A DNA stretch of 32,759 nucleotides from an uncultured Eubacteriales bacterium. GTDB taxonomy: Bacteria > Bacillota > Clostridia > Christensenellales > Aristaeellaceae. Numbering within the stretch: the first letter of the stretch is position 1; each line of letters begins with the position of its first letter. Under the pieces are notes generated by a model. It saw nothing but the letters and a program-made list of their open reading frames with translations. It was not told where the DNA came from and did not search any database. Shown here in pieces: positions 31,826 through 32,759 of this stretch. The translations under genes were made by a program, and so were the position numbers. The stretch is from NCBI GenBank assembly GCA_902765735.1, contig CACXBB010000028.1, forward strand, positions 1 to 32,759. Reading direction: 5' to 3'.

Positions 31826-31866
31826 GCGCCCCTGACGGTGAAAAGGCCGTCGGGGGCGCTATATTT
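31826..31866 (+). terminator. Terminator of prs
   Basis: A 13-bp stem (GCGCCCCTGACGG with CCGTCGGGGGCGC, one T-G pair) with an 8-base loop, then TATATTTA. The T-tract is interrupted, but the stem is strong. Confidence 0.75.
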
Positions 31867-31877
31867 ATGTTAAATAC

Positions 31878-31906
31878 GTGCCATTTGTCGGAAAATGTGA
31901 TAGAAT
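31878..31906 (+). promoter_or_regulatory. Promoter of the LicC-like gene
   Basis: GTGCCA (31878-31883) and TAGAAT (31901-31906) are 17 bp apart, with TGA directly before the -10 as an extended element. It is about 30 bp upstream of the ATG. Confidence 0.45.
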
Positions 31907-31937
31907 ATGAAGCAGGACTTTGATTAGGAGGATCAAC

Positions 31938-32648
31938 ATGAAAGCACTGATTCTGGCGGCGGGGTTCGGCTCCCGGCTGGCGCCGCTGACGGATACCATC
32001 CCCAAGAGCCTCGTGCCGGTCAACGGCAAGCCCATACTGTTCAAGCAGATCGAGAACCTGTACGAGAACGGCATCACCGACATCACCGTCATCTCCGGCT
32101 ACCGTGCCAACATGCTGGAGGCCGCCGTGCACGACTGCTTCCGGGACGTGAACATCATCGAGAGCGTGGACTACCGCGACACCAACAACATGTATTCCGC
32201 GTACCTGGCCCGCGAGGCCATGGCGGGGGAACCCTTTTTGATGATGAACGCGGACGTGTTCATGGACGCCAGCGTGATCGAGTCCCTGCTGCATTTCTCA
32301 GGCGAGAACGCCATCGTCACCGACATCGGGTTCTACCTGGAGGAATCCATGAAGGTCATCGAGGTGGACGGCAGGATCACCCACATCTCCAAGCAGATTT
32401 CCCAGTCGGAGGCCCTGGGCGCGTCCATCGACGTGTACAAGTTCTCCGCCGAGGGCGGCGCGGCGTTCTTCCGCAAGTGCGCCGAGTTCATCGAGGAGAA
32501 GGGCGAGAAGAAGCTGTGGAGCGAGGTGGCGCTGGACGCCATACTGGGCGAGGTGGCCTTCGAGGCCTGCCCGCTGAACGGCCGCTGGTTTGAGATCGAC
32601 AACCACGACGACCTGGCCGCCGCCGAGCGCATCTTCGCGGACGAATAG
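31938..32648 (+). CDS. LicC-like nucleotidyltransferase (phosphocholine cytidylyltransferase family)
   Basis: A 236-residue sugar-nucleotide/CDP-alcohol transferase. The N-terminal MKALILAAGFGSRLAPLTD with IPKSLVPVNGKP is the NTP-binding signature (LAAGxGSR, then Lys). SVDYRDTNNMYSAYLA and the C-terminal NGRWFEIDNHDDLAAAERI resemble LicC-type choline-phosphate cytidylyltransferases; related enzymes use inositol- or sugar-phosphates, so the substrate is uncertain. TAGGAGG precedes the ATG; an in-frame TTG 18 bp earlier is rejected. It follows prs but has its own promoter after a terminator. Its product could be used for surface polymer decoration (inference). It ends 15 bp before the terminal repeat. 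Confidence 0.85.
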   Translation: MKALILAAGFGSRLAPLTDTIPKSLVPVNGKPILFKQIENLYENGITDITVISGYRANMLEAAVHDCFRDVNIIESVDYRDTNNMYSAYLAREAMAGEPFLMMNADVFMDASVIESLLHFSGENAIVTDIGFYLEESMKVIEVDGRITHISKQISQSEALGASIDVYKFSAEGGAAFFRKCAEFIEEKGEKKLWSEVALDAILGEVAFEACPLNGRWFEIDNHDDLAAAERIFADE

Positions 32649-32663
32649 CGGAGGGGAGGCTAT

Positions 32664-32759
32664 AAGTTTGAAACCAACACATGACAAAAAGACATAGCAA
32701 AGGAAGCCACCCCCAGCAGGAGGAAGCAGCAGAACCGAGAGAGTAGTCAGCTGGATGAG
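32664..32759. repeat. Terminal inverted repeat, right copy (96 bp)
   Basis: This is the exact reverse complement of 2-97. Read outward from the gene, it begins AAGTTTGAAACC, 15 bp after the stop of the LicC-like gene, as the left copy begins 10 bp after the nagB stop. Frames within it are short. Confidence 0.9.

Noticed and set aside
32668-32759. Short frames in the terminal repeat, including one that would stay open after a -1 shift at AAAAAG
   Set aside because: Only about 90 bases are available, so an open frame is expected by chance and no homology is visible.

Overview
The window is about 32.8 kb of high-GC DNA and looks like a contig from a gut- or rumen-type clostridial Firmicute, perhaps near Christensenellales/Oscillospirales (inference). 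Supporting signs are the rplU-prp-rpmA cluster with a Prp-cleavable L27 extension, a class B sortase, BirA with a helix-turn-helix plus BioY, the DapH acetylase route to diaminopimelate, QueH, sigma-A promoters, AGGAGG ribosome-binding sites and many short hairpin repeats. No tRNA, rRNA, CRISPR array or complete insertion sequence was seen. TGA is an ordinary stop codon in several genes.

Layout, left to right. 108-1584 (-): nagB and a GlmU-like beta-helix acyltransferase. 1753-2391 (+): queH, whose last codons lie inside a MITE-like repeat. 2546-6541 (-): kdpD-kdpE and a KtrB/TrkH potassium channel. 6749-8251 (+): birA and bioY behind a BirA-type operator. 8302-9315 (+): a lysin-like NlpC/P60 protein. 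9350-16234 (-): a sugar operon of binding protein, ATPase, permease, isomerase and FGGY kinase, with a strong promoter, a palindromic operator candidate and a terminator. 16417-17544 (-): a DUF362 ferredoxin-like protein with one in-frame TGA. 17754-18897 (-): Nudix and GNAT genes. 19153-20122 (+): rplU-prp-rpmA. 20464-21285 (+): an OGG1-type glycosylase. 21551-22555 (-): sortase B. 22747-24234 (+): a second isomerase of the fucose isomerase type. 24478-25668 (-): a NifX-like protein with a cysteine-rich tail and a MerR/TipA-type regulator. 25741-28032 (-): dapA-dapB-dapH. 28557-30218 (+): a VanW/YoaR-type wall protein. 30811-32648 (+): a divergent PRPP synthetase and a LicC-like nucleotidyltransferase.

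The genes group into small metabolic units: amino-sugar recycling, potassium homeostasis possibly under c-di-AMP control, biotin sensing and uptake, uptake and phosphorylation of an unidentified sugar, lysine/DAP synthesis, and cell-surface functions. The noncoding space is unusually rich in structured repeats. These are double-hairpin units whose first stem varies but stays self-complementary, elements with inverted arms built of 7-bp repeats that abut stop codons, MITEs sharing a GTAGGGGCG core, and one perfect 96-bp inverted repeat at the two ends of the window.

The points most worth following up are the TGA-interrupted DUF362 gene (candidate selenoprotein or fresh nonsense mutation), the short KdpD that keeps a c-di-AMP-type motif beside a KtrB channel, the sugar operon with an extended permease, and the repeat families.
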